Shown here piece after piece: positions 1 through 11,497 of a stretch of DNA of 64,000 bases. Under the pieces are notes generated by a model, which made no database searches, was not told where the DNA came from, and worked only from the letters and a program-made list of their open reading frames with translations. The number at the start of each line of letters is the position of its first letter. Within the stretch, counting starts at the first letter, position 1. The DNA comes from Latrodectus hesperus (lineage: Eukaryota; Arthropoda; Arachnida; Araneae; Theridiidae), in NCBI GenBank assembly GCA_037975125.1, contig CM075851.1, forward strand, positions 120,620,908-120,684,907. The letters run 5' to 3'. The position numbers were made by a program, and so were the translations under genes.

Positions 1-1840
1 TTATTTATATAAGCTTGAAAGTTATTTTAAAGTTAAAAATTAAACAGAATGAAAATACAGTATAAGCAATAATAAATAATATGGAATAATATATAATAGG
101 ATGTTATTAAAAAATTGAGATAAATTACTTTTCTGCTTATTAATAATAAATATCACTAAAATAATTTTGAATGTTAACGTTATTTTATTTTTTTGCATTC
201 TTTGATATATGAGATAAACATCTTTTTTTTTCAAAATTATATATTTCCTGCTAAATAAACAAAATAAATAATCAAGAAATTCTAAGAACCATCAGATATT
301 GAATGATATCATTTCTAATTTATCACAAGTTCTAAGAAATCAAAAATAAATAAACAAATTGGTAATTCCAAAAAATTCTACACCTTCTACCTAAGTTATT
401 TTGAACTTCCGAGCTATAACACATACGAAACATGATCCAGTTTGTGAACTTTTAAAACATCCAATAACATCTAATGTTGCATCACCATTTCATTAAAACG
501 AGTAAGATTTCACAACAACGTGTTTTATTTCTTTTTATATCTACCATCAAAAAATAATCATAACCTCAAAAAAAAACTAATAATCTTAAAAAAAAAGTGA
601 AAAATACGTATTTTTTTAGGTATATCTATACCCCATTTTCTGATCAGTATCATCAATCATATTTTTAAAATCATGCTTTTGTGTTCAGATAAACATACCA
701 CAATAAAGAACCCGTCATTTATGAAGAAAAATAGAAGTAGCATGGAGTTCATTTTAAATAACACAGCTGCGCCATTTTGAAAAAAAAAATATTCCTTCTA
801 CTTATAACAACGTTCACTCGATCGCATGGTTGCGATAGGAAGGAAAATTCGATATTGAAAATGCGAAGAATGAGGATGTTTCTACCATTTCAGAAGGATG
901 TTTTGATTTTGATTGTTATTATATAGGCAATTAACGAGTAAATTAAATAGAATATCGTATAGTTTGTTTGTTAAAAGTTCAGGCTAAAATAATATGATTT
1001 TTTTTTATTTTGAAACAAGATCAACATAATATCCCACTAACAATTGCAAAATTTTGCTTTAAAACAATTGAAAAAAAATTCTGCGGGTAATATATAATAA
1101 TAAAATCTTTAAAAAAAATTATATTATAATTCAAATGTTATATTCAAAATACGCCTAAAAAAAGAGAGCTATTTTTAAGCTCTGTTTAAAATTCGTAAAA
1201 ATAAAAAGAAGTATAGAATCTGTAATTTAAAAAACAAAAATTATCTATTAAAAATTGAGAATTGTTCTTAAATTATATTTACACTATAAAAGAAAAATGA
1301 ATCAATCCTATACACTTTTTATTTCTTATTTCACAACATTTTTCTCAAATTTTATGAAAGTTAAAAATTTTTATCTGTAAAAGAAAGATATATTAAATAA
1401 TGAAGACCAAGAAAAAAATATAATCTTCAGTACTTAAAAATATTGCAATTCTCTAGATTACTAACATTTTCTGCACACGATAGTATCCAGTGCACGATAT
1501 ATCAAAATTTCATGATGGGCGACAGGATTTATGAGCTAAGATCTTTAATTCTATAATCTCTCTTTCTGAAGGCTTTTCTATTTTAATAGAGATATTATGA
1601 TAAGTAGAATATATTTAGAGACGAATTTTAATAGAAAATGCCCAAGTACTGGTAGGAATACTTTTTTCGAATTCTGGAAAGTCTTTCCTATTCTATTTTA
1701 ACGATAGTTAAAATGTAGGCTGTGGTTGTTGTATTTCTGTATTCATGTTTTTCAATAGATATTTGGGGATTTTACTAGTTTCCTCATTTATAACACTTAA
1801 ATACAGTTCATTGGCTAAGAAAAATCTTCCTAAAAAGTAA
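1..1840. other. AT-rich intergenic sequence, nothing recognised
   Basis: Long A and T runs with frequent stops in all frames. The only longer frame (near 40-234, minus) is made of AT-rich codons and resembles no protein I know. Confidence 0.6.
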
Positions 1841-1899
1841 AACGCCATAGATGTTCAGATGATTTATAACAACTATCAATTATTTGGCTTACCAAATAC

Positions 1900-2560
1900 T
1901 TGCTCTATTTATGAGTAAGGCTATAAATGAGTACATTTTGGCAAAACGCTGTGAATGGTAAAAGCCTCTCAATAGAATTCATCTATTAGGTTGTCCATAG
2001 CCTATATTGTTTTGAATAAGTACTTTTATAAGATAAAAATGCCATGGATGGTAAAAAACTTAACTACAGCTTTCATCTATCAGAATGTCCATTATTCGGT
2101 TTCATACGTATAAGAAGAGCCTTTGAAATTTTTTGAAATGCAAAATTCTCTCATGGGTGGGATTGTGTCCACTGATCTACCTCATAATTAAAAATAAAGC
2201 TATGAACAAGTGCCTTTGTAAAGTGCAATTCTATGGAGTTAAAAATCTAACTTTCATATGTTAGACTGGTTTCTATTCTATTTCATACCAATAAATAAAG
2301 CCATGAACAAGTGTTTTTAAAAGCAAGGATGCTATGAGTGTTGATATCCTAATACCAACATTCAACTTTTAGATTATCCGTTATTCTGTGCCACATTTAT
2401 GAGTAGAACTTCGAACAAGTCCTGTTAGTAAGGAAGATTTGGATGGTGAAAACTTTCATCTGCGAGGTTATTCCCTACTCAATGTCATATCAGTAAGTGA
2501 AGCTATGAACTGGTGCATTTGGAAGATAAAATTGATAATTAGATTTTTACCTCTTTACGG
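1900..2560. repeat. Degenerate tandem repeat, unit about 95-110 bp, at least six units
   Basis: The anchor AAAGCTATGAACAAGTGC and variants recur at about 1919, 2013, 2195, 2297, 2405 and 2499. Each is followed by a block like TAAAATGCTATGGATGG, then AACTTTCATCTATTAGATTGTCC and TATTCTGTTTCATA. Spacings between adjacent units are about 94-108 bp, with one longer interval around 2.1 kb where a unit is rearranged. Stops occur in the frames I read on both strands, so I do not call a coding repeat. Origin unknown: old minisatellite or decayed repeat gene. Confidence 0.65.
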
Positions 2561-3047
2561 TGTCCTTTAGAGTGTCACGGTTTTAGCCTTGTTTACGGTG
2601 TTAAAATAAAAGACATAAGAAGTAATTATCAATTTCATTAAGTAGCACATTATTAATTATTATGTTAACTTAATATGTATAGTACTTTGGGATTGTATTA
2701 AGCTATGTTACAGTTTAGTTAAAAAGTGGTATGAAAAATGTAAAAAATACCGATGTGAGCAGTTGGTAAAAACAAATTTACTACTGTTTTAGAAATATAC
2801 TTGAAATGTTCAATATTTTATTAAAAAAATTTGCTCATTATCTGAATTATTTAGTGGATAAATATCGTACCTCAATAGATAAAGATACAATTTATCTTGC
2901 TATTTGAATAAAAATTTCATTGGTATTTATTTTATAATAAGAAATCAATGAAAATGACAAAGTTTATTAAGAATGCATTTCAATAGATTCATGATTTTTT
3001 CATTATAAAAAATTCCATAGAAAATAAGGAAAATACTAAATGCAGTC

Positions 3048-3344
3048 GAAGGCCACGGTGATCTGGTTGGTTAATGAGTTGTTCTCATTATTGGAAGGTA
3101 GTGAGTTCGAATCCCTGCATAATCAACCTTCATATTAGCTGAAAGCGGCTGGAGCACGTTAAAACTAGGAATGATCGCAATGTCCTCCTAGTGAAATGAT
3201 ACTATGAAGTCGGCAAGCCAAGTATTGAGGGTCATCTGCTTGGTTCTCGCTTTAAAACTACGAACACTCCACTCGCATGTTTCTATCTAACTGGTTGAGC
3301 CCAACTCAGAGCTAGGTACAGGGAAGCATACTGGTGCAAAAACA
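3048..3344 (+). mobile_element. tRNA-derived SINE (family A), complete, with 13-bp target duplication
   Basis: The 297-bp element is bounded by the perfect direct repeat ACTAAATGCAGTC at 3035-3047 and 3345-3357. The head has an RNA polymerase III A-box-like stretch (GATCTGGTTGGTTAATGAG) and a B box (GTTCGAATCCC, 3112-3122). The body contains GCACGTTAAAA, AATGTCCTCC-AGTGAAATGA and GCCAAGTATTGAGGGTC. The tail ends in an A/C-rich CAAAAACA. The same body appears in reverse at 15.8-16.05 kb. Non-autonomous; it would rely on a LINE reverse transcriptase not seen in this window. Confidence 0.88.
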
Positions 3345-4782
3345 ACTAAATGCAGTCACCCAAAATTTTATACATTGAAAAAAAGTGTAAAAAAAATTAC
3401 GAAATAAAAAAATAATGAAATTTATAACTATATACCTTCTGCTGATCATTTGATAAATATACTTAAATAAAATAAATATCTTGAAAAAGAATTTTTGAAA
3501 AAAAAAATCTAGTTGCTTTGTATGACTAAATGTCACACAATACATTGAAAAAAAAATTAAGAAAACAATTTCCATTCAAACCATTTTCAGAAATGCTTAA
3601 GAATTACTTTGGTAGAATGAGATACCCAATAGCAGTGTCACAATTAAATACAATATACTTCATAAAACTATATTACAACTGTTAGTATAAACAAATTTTC
3701 GTTAAATTGTAAAAATAATGCAAATTTAAAATTTGCATTGCTAGATTAAATTAATATAAAAAACATTTTATTTTTTATTAAATAAAGGAAGAATTAATTG
3801 TGCAATATTGAACTCAGATGGGTTGATTTTTATGAATGATGATGAAACATTTTTTTAATATTCTAAAGCGTTACAAAAATATTAACTAAAAAATATGTAA
3901 TAAATTGTATAAATCTATATAACATTTCTTTTTATAATTACATTATGTGTTCATCGAAAACAATTTAAAACGTTCAAAAATGAGATTTTATATTAAAAAC
4001 GAATTATTTTTTTACTAAAATTAACATTATTAATTTCATAAGCCCTTTAAAACCTTCATTCAAAATGTCACAATCTTAAATCTTATGGTGATTCAGACCC
4101 GAAAAGTATGTTAAAATAAAGAAAGAATATTTTTTGTCAGAACGGGAACAATAATTTAAAGGTCAGCGCACTGTTTCTGTCTTTTAAAAAAGAATAATAA
4201 ATTTGATTTCCTATTTTCAGCTACATTGGATTAAATTCTGCAATTTGATTTATTTTTTATCTGAATATATTAAATGTTAATTGAAAATTACGATATACAT
4301 AAGGAAATGTAAACAAATAAAAGAATCCTATAAAATGGAACATATGGGGAACATCTATCAACGATAGGGCCGTTGCAATCAGTATATCTATCATAATATT
4401 CATTAACAGACCTTACCGCAAATGATTAATTGCTGATAATAAATCATTTCCGCGAAAAAAAGTTACTAAATTTTTATTTTTGCTGATGAAAGTTTTCTTG
4501 GATTTCTCGATTCCTTTTTCAATGTTGATTTTTTAATCATTATAGGCAAGTTAATGAATGTACGATTCTTTCATCAATAAAGACAGAAGAATAAAATTTA
4601 GAAGTAGATAAAAATTAAAAATTTTTTGTTGTTATTAATGATAAAGATAACTGAGTTAATAATTTTTAAATGAAATTCAATGTAATCATGATGACGGAAT
4701 ATTTAAATTTCATAATATAAAATTTATATATGTAGACAATTCAGTATCGCTTTTTAAGAAAGTTTCCTAACAAGGTAATATT

Positions 4783-4785
<3 letters not shown>

Positions 4786-4870
<85 letters not shown>
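4786..4870. repeat. (AT)n microsatellite, 85 bp
   Basis: Uninterrupted TA dinucleotides in the intergenic region upstream of the Jupiter gene. Confidence 0.98.
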
Positions 4871-4872
<2 letters not shown>

Positions 4873-5086
4873 GCCTTCAAATCTTCCTCAATTTGAAAAT
4901 TTATCACGATATTTTAACTAAAAAATTTTTAATCGCTCATACAATAGACTTTTTAGTAAAAATATAATTTAAAGTTTATATAGATATGTAACGTCACGCG
5001 TAGTACAATTTTTTAATTCATGCAAAGTATAGTTCTAGGATAATCTAATGATATGTGTTATATTATCAAACGGAAGTATAGCTCAT

Positions 5087-5165
5087 AGGTTAGGATTAAA
5101 ATCTGTTTTGGAGCTTTATGCTCGTAGGCTTTAAGCTGACATTGAGTATTATTAAGTTTTAAATT
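5087..5165 (+). repeat. Possible truncated copy of the family C SINE 3' region
   Basis: TTTTGGAGCTTTATGCTCG...GGCTTTAAGCTGACATTGA at 5106-5145 is a diverged copy of TTTTGGAGCTCTATGCTAA...GCTTTTAGCTCACATTAA at 5720-5760 inside the complete SINE 600 bp away. The match covers only about 40 bp, so this could be a 5'-truncated older insertion or a local duplication. Confidence 0.45.
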
Positions 5166-5494
5166 GAAACTTAACAAAAATTGAAGGATTGATGATTTTG
5201 AAAAATTGATCGAAAATCACTATGATGTATCCAGAACGAGGAAGCGTTTGTTGGCAAAAAATCTAGCTTATTAATCATAATATTTGCTGATCAATCTTTT
5301 ATCACTATTGAAAAAATTTTTTCAAATATCTCAAAACTAAATTCTTTACATTTCTCTTTACATAAGTAAATTAATAGAGTTTCAGCAAAGATTTCAAAAT
5401 TAATATTAGTATTTTTGGTCTAAAATCGAAGCTAAGGCAAGAAAAAATTGGATTACAATATTAATTTAAAATTTAGTGTCTTATTAGTTAAATT

Positions 5495-5838
5495 GCCGCC
5501 CAACTTGTCTAGTGGTCAGGTCTACGGATAAGGAGGTCCTGCGTTCGAATCCCGGTTCGGGCATGGATTTACTTTCTCTCTCTCTATCTATCCTGTCTTT
5601 GTCCTTTCCTTGTATGAATGAGGTGTGAATGGTTGCCTACCCTATAAACGGGTCCCTATATCATGTATGTACTGAGGAAGTCGGACTCCACACCAAAATA
5701 TGTTTTTTTTCAAAGTATATTTTTGGAGCTCTATGCTAAAGTGCTTTTAGCTCACATTAAAATATGGTTCAGTTGGAAAAGTGGAGCAGCGCACCCCATA
5801 TTGCCAGTTTAGCTGGCAACACGACAATGAATGAATAA
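5495..5838 (+). mobile_element. tRNA-derived SINE (family C), complete, with 12-bp target duplication
   Basis: The 344-bp element lies between perfect copies of ATTAGTTAAATT (5483-5494 and 5839-5850). The head is strikingly tRNA-like: CTTGTCTAGTGGTCAGG (A box), GCGTTCGAATCCC (B box), and ends CCCAAC / GTTCGGGC that nearly pair as an acceptor stem. An anticodon arm cannot be formed well, so a functional tRNA is unlikely. The body includes a TC-rich stretch, GGAAGTCGGACTCCACACC and, near the 3' end, a perfect 7-bp hairpin TTGCCAG/CTGGCAA (5801-5819). The tail is a short (AATG)n. Confidence 0.87.
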
Positions 5839-6179
5839 ATTAGTTAAATTTTTAATTTGAGTTCTGAAAAACCATATTTTTATATATGTTTTTCAAATAA
5901 ATGAAACGACAGCTTAAGCTTAGTTTTGATAACAAAAAACCTTTAATTTGATGTAAAATGGCTGCCTTACTTTTCATCCATTTTCCTTACTCTTAATCAG
6001 AGGATTTAAAGATCGATTGATACATATAGAATTTGAAAATCTTTTTAGATTGTGTTTGATTTCTATAAATTTTAGGATTCATCCCACTTTTGTTATTAAT
6101 TATATCTGGAACTGCAAATATTGTCCAATCTCGATTCTCGCTTATACTTTGTTTCTGATTCTTCTGCTCTTTTAAAAGC

Positions 6180-6620
6180 GCCCTCTATTGACTAAGAAAT
6201 AGTTCTATTTGTTCCAGATCACCTTTTGGGAGAAGGCCCTCACCTCTGGCGGAACAATCGGAAAATCGTGAATTGGAATAACCGGAGGATTGGAGCCAAA
6301 AGATAAAAATGGAAGGTGGGGATGGGACGCGAGCACGTGAGAGGAACAAAGGGAGAAAGATGACCCATGCCACAACAGGAACCGTTTGTGGAACCCAGGT
6401 AACCTGACCATGTTCTACGTTGTCTCGGGCTGGGTCTTTGTCTAATCTGATCGGGCAGATGCAATAGGTAATGGAGCCTATTTGTTGAGTCTTTTGTTAG
6501 GTGGAGAAGATCAAATCTTTTTGTCTGAATAGGCAATCAATTGGAGTATAATTAGGTCTACCCACTGTCGAATCTTGGATGCCACGGTGGATATTTTCTT
6601 CTTGATGGTGGTATTGGGAG
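6180..6620. other. GC-richer patch with overlapping minus-strand open frames, not identified
   Basis: Base composition changes sharply here. Three overlapping minus-strand frames (up to 98 aa) run through it. None shows a motif I recognise, and adjacent frames look equally protein-like, which suggests a decayed repeat or retroelement fragment rather than a gene. Confidence 0.35.
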
Positions 6621-6639
6621 AAAGTATATCGTTCAATTG

Positions 6640-9412
6640 AAGGAGTTTCTGTAATAACCCATTTAATAAGAAGTCAATTGTATGGTAATATATTAGCTAT
6701 ATTATTCAAAATACATGATTTGTTGGTTCAAGTGTTCCGTATAACAACAATAGCTAGTGTAATATGCTATAATAGCTTTCTGAATTACGGTATGAGAAAA
6801 AAAAACCCTAGTTCGTGTGATTATTTCTCAATGTAGGCCTAAAATGGGAGGAGAAAAAAATTAAGAGACAAAAGTCGCTAAACAAAAACTGTAAAAAACC
6901 TGGGAAGGATTTTTCCTCGGGAAAGTATATGTAGTATATTTTTCAGTGATCTTACATTTACTTTATTCGATTTAATTCTTTTTACAAATGTTATTCAGTT
7001 AGTTGATATTTTCGGAGTTTTCTTTTTCCTTTGTTCATGTTAATAGAAAATGATGTTGCCTCTCAATTAAGGCGAACCTCTTTCATACATTTGTCTACAT
7101 CAATTTTTAAGAATCCCTAACAATAAAAAATAAATTTACATATTTTTTAATTAGGATATGATGTTTTATTTCTTATTTAATGGTGAAAATATTAATTTGA
7201 GTATTATTTTTCATTGCTTCCTTCGAATGTCTTGTTTTTCCTGATGCATTTGGAAAAAGCATAATTTATAGTCTTTAATATATAAAATGCAAAGTTTTCT
7301 TTAGTACCAAATTTACATTTATATTAAAAAATATATATCTAGTCTAGGTTTTAATTTAAATGTCATAATGAAGAAAATTTATATAAATATCCTTATTCTG
7401 TGATTGCTGAATTTTTATTCGATGTTGATTTGAAAATGGTTCCATGAAATGGAAGGAGCCTAATGCCATGATATTAATTTCTAGTTAACATAAAATAAAA
7501 GCTATGTTTCATTTCGAAATTTTAATTAAAGCATTCGCAATTAATTTAAAGTGTAATAAACACTCATTTGAACTTTCTGTAGAGCTGATTTTGATAATAT
7601 ACACATCTTTCCGACATTGTGCTTGCTTCAAGGCAGGAGACAAGTGGTTTTCTCCCCTCCCCTTTACTTAAAAATTATTATGTTTACGTAACCACTAGTT
7701 GTACAAAAAGTGATTGTTTGTGCTCCTCCCCCTACTTTCACTATTTTTATAATATAATTTTCTTCTAACTAATAATTTTTTTCTATTTTAAAATTGTCAT
7801 CTATATATAATAGATGAAGGTAGATTTTTTCTACTCTTATCTTTCTACATAATCTAGGTGTACTTACTTTAGAAAAAATGTGTGATTATTATTTTTTCGT
7901 TCTTTAAAAGTGTTACTTTCTCTATTGCAGGAAGCGTGTTTTCGGTTTTTCCAATAAGTCGCTGATCAGAAATGAATTGGAAGAAAGATATCTCGATTGC
8001 AATATTTATTAATTTCCTAGATAAAAGAAGTTTTGAAAGGTTCCAATATCTCTTCAAAACCGTTCACCCAGGGACTAGAACGCATTTCCCACTGAATTCT
8101 ACTCCCAAGAAAGAAAATGCATATAAGGTAGTTAAAACCTAAACTTAATGCTCAACAATCAACTCTTTTTCAAAACCATTAAACCAGAATAAATCAACAT
8201 TTGAGATCTTTCCATGTTTCAAATGTACTTGCAGAGAATAAGAAGCTATTCGAAGACTGTGAAAAAACTGCATTTTTTAGAAGTTACAAACACATTATTT
8301 GATAATTTCAAGAATAAACTCATGGTTAATTCAATTAAATCTGTGAACGATTCTGCAAATAGATTAAGGTAAAAGATAGAGATTTTCTATTCTAAAGTTA
8401 CTTTACTATGCAAAATAGAGTTTCATACTTACAGCTATTTCTTCATGTAACTTGACGAATCGATTGATATGGTTTATACAGCTGTTGACAATTTTTATCA
8501 TTATATTATACATCACAAACCACTATGTGGAAAGTTTTGAAATATAAACAATGCATTGAAAACTAATATAAAAATATCAAGCAAAGTTAAATCACATAAA
8601 TTGCTGAGACGTTTATACAAAACACTTACATATAAATTAGATTGACAATATGGTGATCAATCGCTACATTAAATTGCTCATCAGTTGATCTAAGATAGGA
8701 TAGTTAAATCTATGATACTGGATAATAGGTAAAAAATTCCTCACCGTATAAAAAAGGGGAAATTACTTCTGAAAAAAAACTGCATTACACTAAAATGCAT
8801 TACACAATATGATTTCGTCCATTTTTAGTGATGAAGAAAAAATAATTAAGAAAATAAATCAAAATATAAAAAATTATTTATTTTTGTTTATAAATTGCTT
8901 CAAAAATTTCATTTGAAAGAGTACACTGATTTCATATTTTTATGTATAACACCATTACATTTTTATTTAAAAAAATAACTAAGAAATATGATAATATTGG
9001 TAAAATGAATAGAATTAATTCCATTTTTTTGTATCGCTTTCATGCTACATTTTTATTTAAGGTTTTATAAATGCGAATCATTTTAGCATTAAAAATGCCT
9101 CGATAAATTTCAACACACCTCGATAAAATATAATTTTCTTTCACATAAATTAATAAGCTCTCAAAGTTATTTTCACATATGTTGACTAGTTCTCAGAATT
9201 TTCTTTTAAATATGTTGAAAAGCTCTCAAATTCTAATTTTTATCTTGAATTATTTTACAAAAATGTAGCCCCTGTAAGAGAAAATAAAATAAAATTAAAT
9301 TAAATAGTTAAAAATTTATTAATTTTTAATTAAATAAGAATAAATATTAATTTAAATAATTATTCTACAATATATAAATTTCATTATGGATTATAACTTG
9401 TGCTGTTTTTCC
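6640..9412. other. AT-rich intergenic sequence, nothing firm
   Basis: No convincing gene or repeat. Two pyrimidine-rich stretches near 7650 and 7725 (CTCCCCTCCCC, CTCCTCCCCC) stand out but explain nothing by themselves. Confidence 0.5.
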
Positions 9413-10741
9413 ACACTGCTGCCCACTCAAACTGCAACACCAAGAACGACAAGAGATATCACAACAAAATTTATTTGGTAGATAATATGTTTACCAAGTA
9501 TCAAATGATTAAATTTATAGACTTCAGTGAAGTGTATCAAAATCAGTAGCCAGAGTAGCTGTCATTGTTGGAGATCACCACTGCCACACACCTCGGCATT
9601 GATTTAAAGAGACTTTGGATGTGTTCTTGGGGTACAGCAGACCAAGCAGCTTCCACATATTGCCAAAGGTGATCTGGTGTGGCAGCTGGGGATGTAATAT
9701 GGGTCAATTTTTGAGCAACCATGGATCATATGTTTTTCTATTGGCGAAAGATCCAGAAAGCCAGCCAGCCATGGAAGCAATTCAATCTAGAGATTGACGA
9801 AGATCATTTGGACAATGCGTGCCGCTTGTAGTTGCGCATTATCCTGTTGAAATATGACTGTGGGCAAGTCCTGAAGGTAAGGAAGAACAACTGGCTCCAA
9901 CACCTCGGAGATAAAGCTCTGGCTGTTTAAAGTACCTGCAATGTGTTCTAGAGGAGTGGGAGAGTGATATCCAATACCGCCCCATATCCACGGTGTCTCC
10001 AGACTCGAATGCGACCATCGTGGTATTGCAGACAGAAGCATGACTCGTCAGTAAAGACAATTTCATTCCATTCTGTCATCTACATGCTTCTTTCATCGCA
10101 GCATTGGCGGCGGAGACGTCTGACGTTCAGCGTCAAGAGTAGACGAAGCAATGGGCGTCTTGTGGACAGACCTCTCTGCTGTAAATGGCGTCGAATGGTA
10201 CACGCAGACACTGGATGATGCGTACCAGACTGAATGTGCTGTGCTATGGTTCATGATGTGGCCGAGCGATCCGTCACTGCCATGCGCACAATTTACCTGT
10301 CATCACGTGAAGTAGTGCACTGAGGTGGACGTGATGGAACACCTCGGTCCGTCGTACCCTCCTGCATCCAACGATCACATATCCGCATTACAGTTGTTAG
10401 CTTTCGTCCAACACGACTACCGATCTCCCTGAAAGATAAAATCTTGGTTGGTCACTATCCTTCCTCTGTAAAACTCCTATACTTGATTAAAAAATTATCG
10501 CTGTTTTCTAAGAGGCATAATTGATGAAAAAACACGAGAAAATCACAATTGCCGAACTTGAAATCGTCAAAATCTCCTAGAATTAAATAGCGCTTTGAAA
10601 TGGAGCCTCAAGTGTGTATGATGTGCGTCTGAGCTGAAATTCTTATCGCTTACAAATCTCACCTCCGTTAATGCATGTTGTAAATTTCATGTTATTTGCA
10701 TGCTCCCTTCAGGGTCTTGCATTTACGGTGGCTAGCAGTGT
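9413..10741 (-). mobile_element. Tc1-like DNA transposon, about 1.33 kb, with imperfect terminal inverted repeats
   Basis: Left end ACACTGCTGCCCACTCAAAC..., right end (reverse complement) ACACTGCTAGCCACCGTAAA.... The termini are similar over about 29 bp and continue GCAACACC / GCAAGACC. The CACTGCT start is typical of Tc1-like elements, and the size fits a full-length copy. A TA follows the right end, but the left flank is CC rather than TA, so the target site has decayed. The interior is a disrupted transposase on the minus strand. Confidence 0.85.
9560..10450 (-). pseudogene. Tc1 (DD34E) transposase pseudogene
   Basis: Conceptual minus-strand reading shows the Tc1 transposase blocks in order: N-terminal HTH remnants (GRKLTTVMRICDRWMQEG, about 10400-10350), a second HTH block (THHPVSACTIRRHLQQRG, about 10205), the first catalytic block FTDESCFCLQYHDGRIRVW (about 10060-10000), GTLNSQSFISEVLEPVVLPY (about 9930), the second block IFQQDNAQ (about 9845), and LSPIEK (about 9750). 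All three catalytic residues (D, D, E) remain readable with 34 residues between the last two. At least four in-frame stops and a deletion between RVWRHRGY and GGIGYHS, which also shifts frame, make it non-functional. Confidence 0.88.
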
Positions 10742-10929
10742 ATTAGCAAAGACTTTTAAAATAAAAAACTATTTTTAAATAAACAAAACTAAATTCAATA
10801 AAGGTTTCTACTCCTCGTTAACATAAATGAAGACTTTGCGACCAGTTCTTGCAAATAATTTTTTTCCTGTGCAAATTGGGCAATTTTTTTTCAAAAGTCA
10901 AAATATACTATGAGATAAAATTTAGCATG

Positions 10930-11000
10930 AGCTTTTGATGTTTCAGTGGTTAAACAGATTCCTTCAGCGTTTAATATTCCAGATTCGATTACTGAACCGT
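10930..11000 (+). mobile_element. Possible degraded tRNA-derived SINE head
   Basis: GTTTCAGTGGTTAAACAG resembles an A box, and CCAGATTCGATTACTGAACC about 40 bp later resembles a decayed B box and T arm. No body, tail or duplication confirmed. It lies between the two Tc1-type elements. Confidence 0.3.
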
Positions 11001-11497
11001 TGAATATCAAAAGATGAATACTTCTGCTACTTGTTTGCTCCTCAGTCGAGGTATTTATGTTTGCGTTATCTCTTTTTGATGCTGAATTGATACACATTTA
11101 TTTCTACTCAGCTCTTTTCCATGGAAGAAACCTACCATTCCTACCATACAGATGTCTCTAAGTTTCCTAAAGCTTATACTATCGAAGGAAAATTCTCCCT
11201 CTGAGATGGCAATATGTTATAAACGATGAAGAAGAAAAATTTACACCAACCTTTATCGGTTAGGCTACCTAATACGCAGGGTCATATTACTTTTTTAAGG
11301 TGCCCAAAAATACCGATTGCAATAAATATAAAATCTGTAATTATTTACAAAATAATATACATTAGGAAATACATTATTAATAATGAAACTTGTATTCATA
11401 GTGAAAGAATTTACATATTTATAATATTTCTTGGTAGGAAATTAATGTTAGATAGCGATTAATGATTATATTTAATAGTTTCAAACGTATGTAGGTA

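Noticed and set aside
5495..5565. Functional tRNA gene
   Set aside because: A and B boxes are good but the anticodon arm does not fold and the sequence continues into a SINE body flanked by target duplications.
9964..10218. 84-aa + strand frame and other frames at 9.6-10.2 kb
   Set aside because: The minus strand carries the readable Tc1 transposase motifs; these are shadow frames of it.
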